Origin: Gonatopus flavifemur
Taxonomy: Eukaryota; Arthropoda; Insecta; Hymenoptera; Dryinidae
Length of the DNA stretch: 64,000 bases
NCBI GenBank assembly: GCA_018340375.1
Contig: JAFFJZ010000002.1
Span: 43,792,001 to 43,856,000, forward strand
Direction: 5' to 3'
In this document: one piece after another, positions 1 through 11,924 of the stretch
How positions within the stretch are numbered: the stretch's first letter is position 1
How the letters are laid out: the number at the start of each line of letters is the position of its first letter
Notes under the pieces: generated by a model
What the model was told of the DNA's origin: nothing
What the model saw: the letters and a program-made list of their open reading frames with translations, nothing else
Database searches by the model: none
Translations under genes and position numbers: made by a program

Positions 1-541
1 CAATAAAACTGAAAACTTTTGCTATGGAGTAATCTATTCTTCCAAAAATACAATCCAAAATTCCGTATCGCCGTTGCAAAATGAAAAATGGACATGGGTG
101 GAAATGCCGGTGAAACAATTGAAAATGATGAAATGGTAGTCAGCGCATGCGTAATCAGATTCTATTTGCTGAGGAACTTGAATTGTTAGTTGTCACAAAT
201 AAATTACTTATGCTACTATTAACTGAACTCTTTTATTTAAAATGAATAGACGTCAAATCATTGTTTTCGCTAACGCAAACAAATTTTTATTTATATCAAA
301 TAAAGATTTATTCAAATCAACTAAAAGATTATTAACTAACATATTTTTGTTCACGAAACTAAGCGATTTCTCTCAGTGTGTAGATGAAAATTAGTGGATT
401 TCATTGTGCCATTTTCAAATGATCTGAAGAACATAGTTCGATTTGGGCTGATGTCCGGCATTAGTATCCTCTTGAATCAACAATTTTCTCTTTACACTCG
501 TGTTCAACGAGAACACGGTGAAAAATAGATACTAATGAGTA

Positions 542-787
542 CACTGAGAGACCAACTTTTTCTTCATTCCAATAAATATTTTTTTCAATCAAAGAAAATT
601 CAGTTAGAAGGAAAAAGTTTTTATCAAACTGGAACAAAGAATTTTCAAATTGGAACAAAAATATACTCCTTCTTAAATTTAAAAAAAATTACTTCAATTC
701 AATCAAAAATTTTTCCATTGAAAATAAGATTTACCAGAATGAGGGCAAAGAAATTTTCTTCCAATCTGAGAAATTGGGTTCTCAGTG
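542..787 (+). repeat. CACTGAGA...GGGTTCTCAGTG MITE, copy 1
   Basis: 246 bp. Starts CACTGAGAGACCAAC and ends AATTGGGTTCTCAGTG. The interior repeats AAAATTTTTC-like and TTCAATT words. The second copy is at 54957-55226: both contain GAATGARGGCAAAGAAA and TTCCAATAA blocks in order. Confidence 0.7.
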
Positions 788-931
788 TATAAGAAATAAA
801 ATATTGAGGTGGGGGGGGGGTTTAATGTTAGTTCGGCGTGAAAAAGGCTCAATTTTGAGAGTTTTTTAAAACGCTATAGGTATTACAAATTTGTTTACTT
901 GATAGTGACATCATAATACACTATATGAAGA

Positions 932-1043
932 ATCACGGAAAAAAATGTTTAGCTGTGTCAGCTAGATTTTAGCTATCATAGCTAGATATCTCGCTGCAGC
1001 AGCTAAAATCCAGCTGGTACAGTTATACATTTTTTTCCGTGAT
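932..1043. repeat. AGCTA-type hairpin MITE, ATCACGGAAAAAA ends
   Basis: Ends ATCACGGAAAAAAATG and CATTTTTTTCCGTGATC. The interior is AGCTG/CAGCTA words (TTTAGCTGTGTCAGCTAGA and further). It sits inside the left arm of the 811-1985 foldback. Confidence 0.75.
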
Positions 1044-1549
1044 CTTTCCTGAATTGTTCAAACAAAAATATTGATAATTCACTCGATGGTAGCAAATCTT
1101 CAGAGGCGCCTCGGTGTTTTCACCAGCTTTTGCCGGTGCACAGTTCAAAACAAAATCTACTCGACCGATTCTTTTGGAATTTAGTATACTACTTCTTCAC
1201 ATGAATAACCAGGCAACCCTTGGGAGCTGTTTTTCAATAATTATTAATTTTACAATACAAAATAGGCCCATTTTTTAAAGCAAAAACCGGTGTTTTCACT
1301 TTTAAGTGTCATAAAAAATTGAAAAAACGGGAAGAAAAGCTTCCAGGGTTACTTGGTCATTTATGTAAGGAAGTAGGATACAAAATTCCAAAAGAATCGG
1401 TCGAGTAGGTTTTGATTTGAACTGAACACCGATTTCACCGAGCGCCTCTGAAGATTCGCTACCATCGAGTCAATTATAAATATTTTTGTTTGAAAAACTC
1501 AGGAAATATTCTTCATATATTGTACTATGATGTCACTATTAATTAAATA

Positions 1550-1890
1550 AAACAAAATTTTATCCAAAGTAGCTGGGGCCATACTCGTGGACACAATCGA
1601 TCAGTGAAATAAGTGACGGGTGATCCATTTACGAGTGATTAAGCCAGGTTTATTATTGAAATTTGTCTCCTGACGTTTCGAGTGGTTTCCACGAGTACGG
1701 TCCCAGCTACTTGGGGTAAAATTTTGTTTTTCAACCCCTCCCGATGGAAGTGGGTCCGAGCAATTTTACTGCACCATCCCCCCTCCGAAATGTACCTTTG
1801 ATAATGGGTGAAAACTACTCGAAACGTCAGGAGACAAATTTCAATAGTAAACCTGGCTTAATTACTCGTGAATAGATCATCCGTTACTTA
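1550..1890. repeat. insert in the right arm of the 811-1985 foldback
   Basis: 1605-1680 (GTGACGGGTGATCCATTTAC...CTGACGTTTCGAGTGG) is inverted at 1808-1888 (CTACTCGAAACGTCAGGAG...ATAGATCATCCGTTAC). A shorter nested pair, CAAAGTAGCTGGGGCCATAC and GTACGGTCCCAGCTACTT, flanks the first of these. Confidence 0.6.
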
Positions 1891-2004
1891 TTAATTGAAT
1901 AAATTTGTATTACTTGTAGCTTTTAGAAAAATTCTCAAAATTGGGCCATTTTCTCGCCGAATTAACGTTATCCCCCCCCCCCCCCAAGTATTATACTCTT
2001 TAAA

Positions 2005-2290
2005 TTTATTGGAGTGAAAATCCGCTCCCAAACAGTGACAATACTGCAAGTCCAACAAGAGTGAGATTCCACTTTTATAAAGTGGATCTTCACTCCATAA
2101 AAGTCAAAATTTCACTCTTATAAAAAGGTGAAATTTCACTCTTTAAATCGAGTTTTTCCCTTCACTCTTTTGGAGTGAGAATTCACTCTTATGGAGTGAA
2201 AAGGCACTCTTCAGGGCTGGAATGTCAATCTCCCTGGACTTGCAGTATTTTCACTCTTCAAGAGTGAATTTTCCACTCCAAGAAATGTAA
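2005..2290. repeat. TTCACTC/GAGTGAA word-repeat element
   Basis: About 15 imperfect copies of GAGTG(A)A or its complement lie within 286 bp, starting TTGGAGTGAAAATCCGCTCC and ending GAGTGAATTTTCCACTCCAA. CTGCAAGTCCA and TGGACTTGCAG form an inner inverted pair. A related block is at 35165-35425. Confidence 0.55.
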
Positions 2291-2489
2291 AGTGTACATT
2301 TTTTATTGAATATATGAAGATAAGCGTCTAGAATAATTTCTAACATATCTTGTTATTCGTTTCAATCTGGTTCAACACTCTTTGATAAATAGATATTAGA
2401 GACTAAAACAAAATCTGTTTAATGCGATGTGTATAATCCATTTTTCTCCGTAAAGAAGTACGGATTCAGATTATCTACGGAATTTAGTT

Positions 2490-2864
2490 GAGTATTGAAC
2501 AGTTAGGAAATGTAACCACTCAAAATAAAAATTTAGTTGAACCAAATAAATCTTATTTGTTATAGCTAAATTCTTTGTTTATCTTCAATAGACTGTTTTA
2601 TTCATATTTTGAATAACTACACTTTCATTGACGCCAACTAAAATTTGAGATATAAGAGCAAGAATAGCACAAGGAAAACAGGCTTTCCACCAAAAGGAAC
2701 AGTTACTATATCCGAAGAATATTAGCTTAGCAGTAAGGAAGATGGACAGGATTGGAGGATTTCATCAAACCAGTCATAAGACTGATTACTTCATGATGAT
2801 GAACTAAAATTTAGCTGAGACCACTAGATTTTATTTACCGCAGCTAGGTGCCTTCTTCTCAGTG
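2490..2864 (-). repeat. degraded copy of the CACTGAGAGAAAGG MITE, interrupted
   Basis: 2490-2635 matches the left half (AAATTTAGTTG, ATTTGTTATAGCTAAAT, TTTATTCATATTTTGAATAA). 2800-2864 matches the right half (TTTATTTACCGCAGCTAGG...TCTCAGTG). About 160 bp of unrelated DNA separates them. Confidence 0.5.
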
Positions 2865-3174
2865 TGCAATTTTTCAATTTTCCCTGAACCTAAACCTGGT
2901 GCCTAGTATCCATATAGAAAGGTATTAGGACATTTGTACAAATAAACTCCTGCGAGTCTGGATTTTACGTTGTATTCTATGGAAGATATAACGAAAAATG
3001 AAAAAAAATACAACCGACTTGAGAACCTCTCCCTTTTTCTGAAGTCGGTTAAAAATATGATGAAGTGAAATGATAAATAGATTCTTCTTCTATTCATATG
3101 TACTTCTTGGAAGTTCGAGTGGAACTCGTTTGCTATTTTTCCTGCTCTGTCGTAGATTCCTTAAACCCTGGCGA

Positions 3175-3545
3175 TTCCAAAGTGACCAATTTTTGTGGTT
3201 TAATTCCGGTTATTTTTTGGTTTGGTAAAAATTTGGTCAGGAAATAGTTACCCAGATGGTTTTTTTTACCATATAATAACCTATTTGTGACCAAAACCTA
3301 ATAGTTGCACAGAACAAATCTGCCACCAAAAGGTAATCGAAAAATGTGGTCTGTTTTTGGAATCTTTTAAAGTAAAAATCCAGAAAATCACCACGAAATA
3401 ACCGAAAAATCACCAAAACTGAGATTGGTTGAATTTTGGATGGATTTTGGTCAATTTTTGTTGAAAAAAATGTCCCCAACGACCAAGAAGTTACCGAAAC
3501 CAAGATTTTTCACCAAAATGTAACCGAAATTTTTGGTCGCTCGTC
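3175..3545. repeat. TTTTGGTCA/ACCAAAA word-rich block
   Basis: Words TTTTTGGT, TTGGTCA, ACCAAAA, AACCGAAA and TTACCGAAA recur in both orientations over 370 bp. No clean termini were found. Probably another decayed word-repeat MITE. Confidence 0.35.
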
Positions 3546-5860
3546 GGTTCACCCAAAACCCGCTAGGGAATCTTTTCTATGTTTCTGAAATTCGAATTGT
3601 TTATTGAAACAAATTAGTACTCGGATATCAGTATTCGAGAAGATAAATTCCAAAGATTCATCATATTTTTGTGTGAATTTGAATTTTCGTTTCGTTTTTA
3701 TAAACGATTAATTTCAAGAACATTCTTTTCTCCGATTATTGATATTCCATCGAATAATTCCGCTACACTATAGGATTGGTCCCTGACTGTGACGGAATAA
3801 AACTGTTGGAAGGTCATAACTGATGGAATTCCCTGTTGTATCACCATCACAATTTATTATTATGCTCGATAAGAAACGGTTGCTCATCGAAACTTTTTGA
3901 TTCACAATCATGAAAGAAAGATTCTTAGAACATCTCAGCTTTAAAGGAAGCGAAATTTTTCAAGGTTTGGACGATTTGTTTTCCTTTTTGAATTCAGAGC
4001 TTTCCAAACAACAAAAAGTTTGCTTTGTGTAAAAGATTTCTTCAGGATCCTTCGCTTAACAAATTTAAAACAATTCTGAATTTTCCAAGCTAAAATATCT
4101 TCAAAAAAGAGTATTATTCTGAAATACAATTTTTCATGGCAAAAAAGAGGTATATTATCATCACATGCCGTTGCAGAATTTCATGTAAAATAGTTCGCCG
4201 TTTCTTCAAATAATGTAATTAATATTCAGATTCTTCGAGGCAAAATGATGATGTATTTGAACGATCATGGTCATGGTATATCCTCACGGCACGTAAACCT
4301 TCCTTTTTCTTTCTAATAAATCAACTTGAATACTCTCACACAATAATGAGGATTTATTCGTTCCATATTCATGATACGTCGCAATAAATATTCAATACAT
4401 ATCGATACATCGAACGTATTGTTTATTCTATTGTTCTCTTAAGTACATCGAACATGTTGCCCCCATTGATTGTTAGAATTCATTAAATTGAGGAAGCCAA
4501 TATTTTTTCTTCGCAAGGTCTTATCTGGAATTTCAACACCTTTTATCATCTCAATTTAAATCTCATTTGTAAGAGCATAAAACCAATTCATACTTGAAAA
4601 TCGAATTATCTTGCCACTTTCAAGATCAAAGGGCCATAATTTTACACAATATAAAATAACAATAGCATATAATAAACTGCTTGAATAATAATAGTAAAAA
4701 TATTATTCCGGTAGACGTAACTCTTACCCAATGAATACACAATAAACAAGTAGTTTTATGTGATACTCACTGTTGAATGATCAAACGTAACGAATTTCTT
4801 GACGTAACGATACTCTCTCCTGATCATAAAATCGTTCCTTTACTTCCAAGGAACTAACGTTCCATCACTTAGCATCACCTATATCATTATAACATACATG
4901 AATCCATAATTAGTACACACTACGCCAGTCGGGAAAATTCTCGGAAAACAGGATTTTTTTTCCATTTAGAAACTCCTGGCTGCTAAAGCAAATCTCATCT
5001 ACCCTTCCTGTAATACAACTAAATTAAATGTTGCATAATAAACCATTCTCCAATGACTCTCTAATCTCTCTACCGAAGTGAGAAAGAACGCTATCCCCGT
5101 ACATGCATGTACCTACATTTGAAGAATACGCAAGATGTTTATAATCGCAACTTTCAAGCATGTAATGAAACAAATCTATATTCTTTTCACTCATCCAATA
5201 TGAAATTTTTATGGAGACTTTTGGTCGAAGCAATCATGTTTGGATTAGAAGAACGGAAAGCATCATACATCGATCCTTAAGGAAATACCAGCACCGTGAG
5301 ACGAGCTGCTTCCCTGCGAAGGATTTTTCGATGATGATGAAATCTGACAGGGACAATCAAGTAATTTCACGACGTCGGTAATTTTTTGCCAATATCCCAT
5401 CAATTGAAATTCAATATATTTATATTTATGCTGATTGCGTTAAGTATTCAAAATCTCATAATTCTCCATAAAGTTTTAGATCTGTTTATATGAAAAGTAT
5501 CATACATTTGCAGGGGAAACCAACATTTTCCATAAAATTTCATCATACAATACTATATTTTTCATTTTTATTCTCTCACATTGTAATCGAAGTAGCTCAA
5601 GAGTGCTGATGAAGAGTTAGAAAACTTCCAACTGGTTATATTTATTTGACCACTAAAAAAAATTCCTAGATGGAGTTGTAACAAAATCCTGAAACAAACT
5701 AATCTCAACTTCCAATGAAATTTGATGAGCTGCTTACAACATATATGTTTGTTCTGCATCAAAAGCGTCACCATACTGAGCGAGTTTCTTGAAATATTGA
5801 AGTTTGAAGCGAGAATAATAAAATAAGAAAATCGCAATTTAAAACAATTTCAGAATCTTA
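3546..5860. other. intergenic DNA, nothing recognised
   Basis: AT-rich sequence with only short chance open frames on both strands. No domain, TIR pair or splice-consistent coding exon was recognised. Confidence 0.5.
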
Positions 5861-5864
5861 TGAA

Positions 5865-6130
5865 CCATTTATGAGGAAATATGAGGAAAAATTCTTCATA
5901 ACACTATCTGAATTATGGATATTTATGATTTTTTATGAGAAAATGTCCAGAAAAATTATGGGATTTCATAAGAATTTATGAGAAACATTATTCCAACTTA
6001 TGACTTTTCATGATAAAATACTTCTCATAAAACAGTCCCAATTCCTAGAGAAATTATGATATTTCAGGATAAATTATGAGAAGTTACGAAAAACAGTCAA
6101 GAGAAATTATAAGAAATGTTTTCCGCTCGA
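5865..6130. repeat. ATTATGA word-rich block
   Basis: TTATGA, TATGAG and their complements recur about every 15-25 bases (TTATGATTTTTTATGAG, TTTATGAGAAACATT, AAATTATGATATTTC). No termini identified. Confidence 0.35.
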
Positions 6131-6531
6131 AAAGTACATTTGATTTTGAAAAGAGTAAGAAAGGAATTCGATGCTCTGCAGGATTGTCGGATTGGGCGAT
6201 ATATCGCCAATTGGGCGATTTGACAACTCAATTTGCGACCAAATTTTCAGATCTGCGGTTGTTCAAAAATTGGCCGATATTCGCTATTCTGGACGGCGAC
6301 TTTTAGGCGATTTTTCCAAGGACCAAAAATTCTGAGAAAAGGAACAGAATCCGAAAATCGGATTGGTTCGCTAAGATTATCCAACTGAAATATACTAAAA
6401 ATCCCCTAGAAATTCCATTTGATGGAAGAAAAGTTTAATTGGATGCCACGATCTACGAACCCACTTCCCACTTGTGCAGAACCTCCACACTTGTTCCTTT
6501 CATTCCAATCTATCGATGCTCCAAACAATCC

Positions 6532-6778
6532 CTGCTTAAAAAAATCTTATTAAAACCGATTTACAAAATTTAATCGGAATCTATCCGAATTTTCTTATCA
6601 ACCCAATTCTCATTCAATACTACCCGATTTCTTATTTCAAGGGGATGTTTATTCAGATATTTCCGAACCAATCTGATTTATTTCTATTGATTCTTATTCA
6701 TCGTGAATAAGATAGGATCGTGGATTTGCATCGGAATTGAATCGGTTCATATAGGTTTTAATAAGAATTTTGAAGCAG
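6532..6778. repeat. MITE with CTGCTTAAAAAAATCTTATT ends
   Basis: CTGCTTAAAAAAATCTTATT at 6532 is inverted as AATAAGAATTTTGAAGCAG at 6760-6778. The following AAAACCGAT also pairs with ATCGGTT...TTT. The interior repeats CGATTT/AATCGG words. Confidence 0.6.
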
Positions 6779-6960
6779 AGATAATACACTAAATAATCTC
6801 AATACAGAAAGGGTTGAGGTGTAATTTCATACGAGCATCTAGCGTCGAGCGTCGAGCGATTTTTACAAGTTTTAGATTTCAGCGTCAAAGCTAAACAATG
6901 TTTCTCTGTGAAGTTAGAGTAATTCAAGACGCGCACAAAGAACGACGTCCTTGATTTATA

Positions 6961-8257
6961 CGAGGGTGGATTGATAAGTTTCCGGCCTGACCAAGAAAAA
7001 CAACGTTTTTAAGAATTTTTTTTTTTTATTTCTCAACATAATCTCCTCCAAGGCTGATACATTTCTCATAGCGGTGTTCTAGTCTAGTAATGCCATCTCT
7101 ATAGACTGATTCGTCAAGCTCCTCAAAATACCCATTTACAGCTTCGATTACTTCTTCATTGTCCGCAAATCTCTTACCGCCAAGCCATTTTTTGAGGTTA
7201 GGAAACAGATAATAGTCACTCGGGGCTAGGTCTGGAGAGTAGGGAGGGTGCGGCATTAATTCAAACGTCAGATCGTTGATTTTAGCCGTGGCAACGATTG
7301 ACGTGTGCGCTGGTGCGTTATCGTGATGAAACAAGATTTTTTTCTTCGCCAGATGAGGTCGTTTAATTTTCACTTCGTGGCTCAAACGTTGCAATAAGTC
7401 TGCGTAGTATTGACCAGTGATAGTTTTACCCTTTTCAAGGTTATCAATGTATATAATACCTCTTGCATCCCAAAAAACAGTAGCCATAACCTTGTTCGCC
7501 GAAAAAATTGTTTTTGCCTTCTTTGGAGTTGGTTCCCCTGGTCCAATCCACTGTTTAGACTGTTCTTTGGTTTCAGGAGTGTAGTGGTGGACCCAAGTTT
7601 CGTCAACGGTTACGAATCGACGCAAAAATTCGCTTGGATTACGCTTATACAACGCCAAATTGGCGGTAGAAATGTTCTTTCGAATCAATTTTTGGTCGAC
7701 TGTTAGCAAACGCGGCACCCATCTTGCACAGAGCTTTTCCATATACAAATGTTGGTGCAAAATATTTTGTACACGTTCATATGACATCTTACAGGTCTCA
7801 GCTATCTCACGAACTTTTAATCTGCGATCTTTCAGCACTATTTGATGGATTTTTTCGATCATATCTGGAGTTGTGACCTCAATGGGGCGTCCTGAGCGAG
7901 GCTCATCAGAGGTGCTCACACGACCCTTTTTAAACTCGGAAACCCACTGCTTAACGGTTGAATATGATGGGGAGGATATCCCCAGTGTTGAGTCCATCTC
8001 TTCTTTAATTTCCTTCGGCGTTAACCCCTTCAAATAAAAGTATTTGATGACAGCACGATTTGATTTCCAGCTTTTCCATTTTTACGAAAAACACAGAGGC
8101 GTCTTGGTCAGCGTGCTCTCAAAACTAAACTAACATGGCGATCGGACTGAAACTATAGCTACAAGCTATCTAAGGATGGTACTATAGAACGCCACCTCAA
8201 GGTAGGCCTAGTGGCGCCATCTCTTGGTCAGGCCGGAAACTTATCAATCCACCCTCG
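6961..8257 (-). mobile_element. mariner element, 1297 bp, perfect 36-bp TIRs
   Basis: The termini CGAGGGTGGATTGATAAGTT... (6961-6996) and their exact reverse complement (8222-8257) are bounded by TA on both sides, the mariner target duplication. Length and TIR size are normal for mariner. One D,D34D transposase frame fills the minus strand. Identical TIRs suggest fairly recent insertion, but the transposase start is broken. The TIR type is not that of the irritans copy at 49615. The subfamily was not assigned. Confidence 0.95.
7026..8079 (-). pseudogene. mariner transposase, frameshifted at the third codon
   Basis: A 335-codon open frame (8033 to 7026) begins with TTG and lacks a Met. It has a paired-like HTH region, WVPRLLTVDQK linker, VTVDETW (first Asp), HHDNAPAHT (second Asp) and SPDLAPSDY (third Asp, 34 residues after the second): a full D,D34D triad. 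The natural start appears to be the ATG at 8079-8077 (ATGGAAAAG). One base further on, the frame shifts: WKSNRAVIKYFYL, the usual mariner N-terminus, is read in the main frame, which has an upstream TAA and no ATG. One small indel therefore disables an otherwise open gene. Intended length is about 350 aa, normal for the family. Confidence 0.9.
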
Positions 8258-8570
8258 TATGTGTTATTTGATCAAGTATTTTAAAATGAAATTTTCGAGT
8301 TGGGCACCGCAATCCAAAAAGTTCATAGTTCTGCGACTGGGTTCAAAACTTAAACCAGATTTAAATCCAAAATCATCCAATCGGAATTCAGGATTCACGA
8401 CTTGAACCTTGGTTAAACTTTCAATTTAGTTGGTAGAGTTGGTCTTTGAGAGCACTCGAGCGCACCATAATCTTTCTCTTTCTTAGCTTATTTATTAGAC
8501 AAAAACAAAATGATATATTGAGCAAAGATAAATGATATAATACTTGATCACCTTTGAAAAAGAAATTTTT

Positions 8571-8700
8571 ATAATTTTCTGCGACTTTAGGCGACTTGCA
8601 CGTTAAAAATCATTTCTGCGACTTTGGGCGACTTGCGCGTCAGAAATCGGCGATTTATTGTGGATGGGACCTGACAATTAACCCTGTGCTCTGGACATGT
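8571..8700. repeat. GGCGACTT word block, partner of 6170-6310
   Basis: GCGACTTTAGGCGACTTG, GCGACTTTGGGCGACTTG and TCGGCGATTTATTG occur here. 6180-6310 holds TTGGGCGATATATCGCC, TTGGGCGATTTG and GGCGACTTTTAGGCGA. The mariner at 6961-8257 and a MITE lie between them. Confidence 0.35.
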
Positions 8701-9540
8701 GCATTTGGAAAAATTATTCGAACATGTAGATGTAATTTATTACGAGAGAGAAACTTTTCATAGTTTACAAAAGCCGTAGCTATACATATAATATATATAC
8801 TTATGTAAGTATTATGAAATAATCACACGTACGAACCATAATAATTGTCTCAGTGATAAAAAAAAAATGTTACTCGAAACTATCAATTGTGCTATGGAAA
8901 TATTTCAATCAATCCAATTATTTTAATTTAAAAAATCAAAGAGTTGGACGTAAGAAAAATCGAATTGAAAAATTAACACATATACGTGGAAGAGATTGTT
9001 TTCGTCGTGTAATAATCGTTGCTATTACGTCCAAACTAGTCAATATAATTGTTACCCTAGCAGAAATTTTGTAATAATTTGCGAGGCTTGTAATGCTGAG
9101 CTGAAGAAAAATTGGAGACCAGTTTCAAACCGATTTTATAATCAATTTTCTAGCCTTGTAAATCATTAGACTTTTTCCACTAAGGGCGCAAATGTATATC
9201 ATATAATTTTGTTATCACAACAAACATTAAGTGAAGCTCGCACGAAAATTGTCTCCATGTTTATCAAATTTCCTTATATCATACTGATAGAGTAATCTGA
9301 AAGAGGCATGCATGTGAAAGATTCAATCGAAGACATTTGAAACCTCCACATTTTATGTAGATAATGCGTAAGTGAAAGTATATGAGAAATGAATGATAGT
9401 TCATGTTTAGATGAATGGATAGATTGAAAAACGTTGCAAAGATCTCGCTTGCCATAAGAATTTGATGCACATACACGGGGAAATAAACGGTGACCCCAAG
9501 AATGTTGTTTTGTGCCTGCTTTTATATAATATATAATATA

Positions 9541-10127
9541 CAGGGTGTTTCAGAATTTATCATTCAGATTTTTGTGGAATTCATTAAGCTGGAACCAAAA
9601 TGCAATAATTTCCTGTTTGAAAAAAATTGGTTGAAGACTTAAGGTTTTTAAGTTATGAGTACTTTTAGATTTTTTTTTTCAAATCCAAATAACTTGAAAG
9701 CATTGTGTTCTACATCATTGATCCTAATCCCATTCTTTAAGTTGGAGAACGCTGGATCTCTGATGAAAAAATTCAATTATCCCATCATTCTTTGTTTCGG
9801 AGCTATAGTGAATTTGAAGTTGCTGAATTGTGATTGCCTAGAAGCCACAAAATTTCAAATTTCTGAAGCTCCGCAACAAAGAATTATAGAATAATTGAAT
9901 TTTCTTCTCAGAGATCCAGCGTTCCCCAACTTAGAGAATGGTGTTAAGCTCAAGAATGTAGAACACAATACTGTTGAGTTATTTGGAATTGAAAAAAAAT
10001 CTTTGAATGCTCATAGCTTGAAAACTAAGCCTACAAAAAATTGTTTTCAAACGGAAAAGTATAAAAATTGCATTTTGGCTGCAGAATACACCATAAGAAT
10101 CCGAATGATGAATTCTGAAACACCCTG
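9541..10127. repeat. 587-bp foldback MITE with CAGGGTGTTTCAGAATT ends
   Basis: Nearly the whole element is an inverted repeat: arms of about 280 bp, each starting CAGGGTGTTTCAGAATT and reaching CGGAGCT near the centre (about 9834). TATA flanks on both sides. Shared interior marks are AGTTGG(A/G)GAACGCTGGAT and ATTCTTTGTT. The CAGGGTG start resembles the 59235-61124 element. Confidence 0.88.
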
Positions 10128-10757
10128 TATATAATACTCGTCCTGTATTCATCTTTTACATATTTCATATATAAATATAATAATTCATTCCTCTTCAACT
10201 CTCTATATCTCTCAGACCGAATGAAAAATGGTATTCGCTTTTAAAAATCATAAAATATATTTCAGCATGCCATTCAGTTTCAAATTCGAGTTCTGAAGAA
10301 CCGTTCATTTTTTGGGGTCATTCTTTGCCGACGTATCAAATCAAAATATTCTACGGAATGTTGTGGAACAAATCTTCCGCCTTTAACAAACATAGTTCTA
10401 AAAGCAAACTGACAAACTTTTTCTCCACCACTTTTCGATCCGTAAGTTTAGTTTTCGATTTATAAACAAAAAAAATTGATCATGAAGGGTCATGTATGCT
10501 CATTTCATGTAGACTTTCCTTGATTGGTTGAAGTCAATTCTAATAGTAAACTTCGAGTCGAAAAGTGGCGAAGGAAAAAGTTTCTAGGTTCTTTTTTTCA
10601 GGAATACATTTGTAAAAGAAGCAAAGTTTGTTCTGGGACATCCTGTATGTATGTAAACTCGCTATTTTATTCAATCGCTTTGTTCTCTCACGAACCCACT
10701 TGGTCATAGTAGCAAGGTTTTGGCTGGATTAGAGGAAACATGTTCTGCACTATGAAA

Positions 10758-10953
10758 AATAATCGAAATTTTTCTACACACAATAACCAGAAATTTCCGA
10801 TAATAAGAAATTCAACTGGAATTTTATGGAATTTTGACTATCATTTTCCAGTAAATTTCCGGTAAAATACGGACGGAAATTCCTAACGCATTTATATGTT
10901 GATTACTTCCGAACATTCATGTGAAGTTTCCCATATAAATTTTTTACAGTGTA
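10758..10953. repeat. CACTRTGAAAAATAATCG MITE with GGAAATTTCC words
   Basis: Begins CACTATGAAAAATAATCGAA and ends AAATTTTTTACAGTG. The interior repeats GAAATTTCC, GGAATTTT and TTCCGG. A second copy is split by the 40139-43495 element (about 40087-40138 and 43496-43707). Confidence 0.6.
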
Positions 10954-11340
10954 TTCTATTTTCAATACCTCGGTTTGTGACATCAGCAAATGTTTTTTCC
11001 AAGTAAAAAATCTAGAAGGATGAATTTCGGCGATGGATTATATTCTTAAGTCGTAAACAGAATTAATCAATAACTTATTATAGGAGATTATGACGTGGTT
11101 TCTTGTCGCAAAGAAATGTGAAGATCAAAGAACCTCTCACGTCATTTCCCGGAGTAACTTCCTTCTTCATCGGAAAAGAATATTATATGATCGGCATAGA
11201 AGCGTTTTTCGCGTGATTATAATTTTTTCTTAAGTTTACACGTTATAAAAGGAGCTAAACATATCTTGGATACAGGGATGGGTGGCCGGGAGTACTTTTG
11301 TACTTCCGGAGTACTTTCTATCTTGGATAAAATATGTCTT

Positions 11341-11843
11341 CATACACGGAGAAAAATGCAGCTCGAAAGGATAGTAATCTTTAATAGAACATTGGAGAAT
11401 ATTTCTTAAAACCCAAGAATTTTTCTTAAGTTCGTAATGAACATAAAACGGTTCAGATTTCTCTTGAATATTGCTCGAAAAATAATGAAAAATTATCAAT
11501 ACTTAACAAATCATAAAAACAAATATGAAGTTTCCAAAAGTCGCGAATGAAATTTTACCAAGTGAATAACAAAATTCTGTAATTCGCAAATAAGATTTCA
11601 AAATTTTGTTATTTACTTTGTAATAGTTCATGCGCGACTTTTGGAAACTTCATATTTGTTTTTATGATTTGTTAAGTATTGATAATTTTTCATTATTTTT
11701 CGAGCAACTTTAATATTCAAGAGAAATCTGAACCGTTTTATGTTTATTACAAACTTAAGAAAAATTCTTAGATTTTAAGAAATATTCTCCAATGTTCTAT
11801 TAAAGATTACTATCCTTTCGAGCTGCGTTTGTCTCCGTGTATG
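11341..11843. repeat. 503-bp near-perfect foldback with CATACACGGAG ends
   Basis: Arms of about 240 bp match with roughly 20 differences. Each starts CATACACGGAGA and includes GCAGCTCGAAAGGATAGTAA and AAGTTTCCAAAAGTCGCG. The centre lies near 11590. Low divergence implies a young element or arm correction. A transcript would form a long hairpin. Confidence 0.9.
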
Positions 11844-11924
11844 GGGTCACAGGGAATTTTCCCTTAGAAGCAGCTAGAATTGCACGTGAAATTAGCTGTT
11901 AAAGTATTTGTTTAAACAAAGAAA

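Larger units (their letters stand above)
811..1985. repeat. foldback with G-run/C-run ends, itself interrupted twice
   Basis: A run of ten G (811-820) followed by AATGTTAGTTCGGCG pairs with CGCCGAATTAACGTTA plus 14 C (to 1985). Outer arms: 811-930 against 1890-1985 and 1500-1550. Inner arms: 1047-1270 against 1290-1500 (CTCGATGGTAGC...GCTACCATCGAG). A small AGCTA hairpin (932-1043) splits the left arm. A second foldback-containing insert (about 1550-1890) splits the right arm. Confidence 0.7.

Noticed and set aside
9655..10134. Two adjacent + strand frames of 79 codons
   Set aside because: They fall on the left and right arms of the 587-bp foldback and show no protein features.
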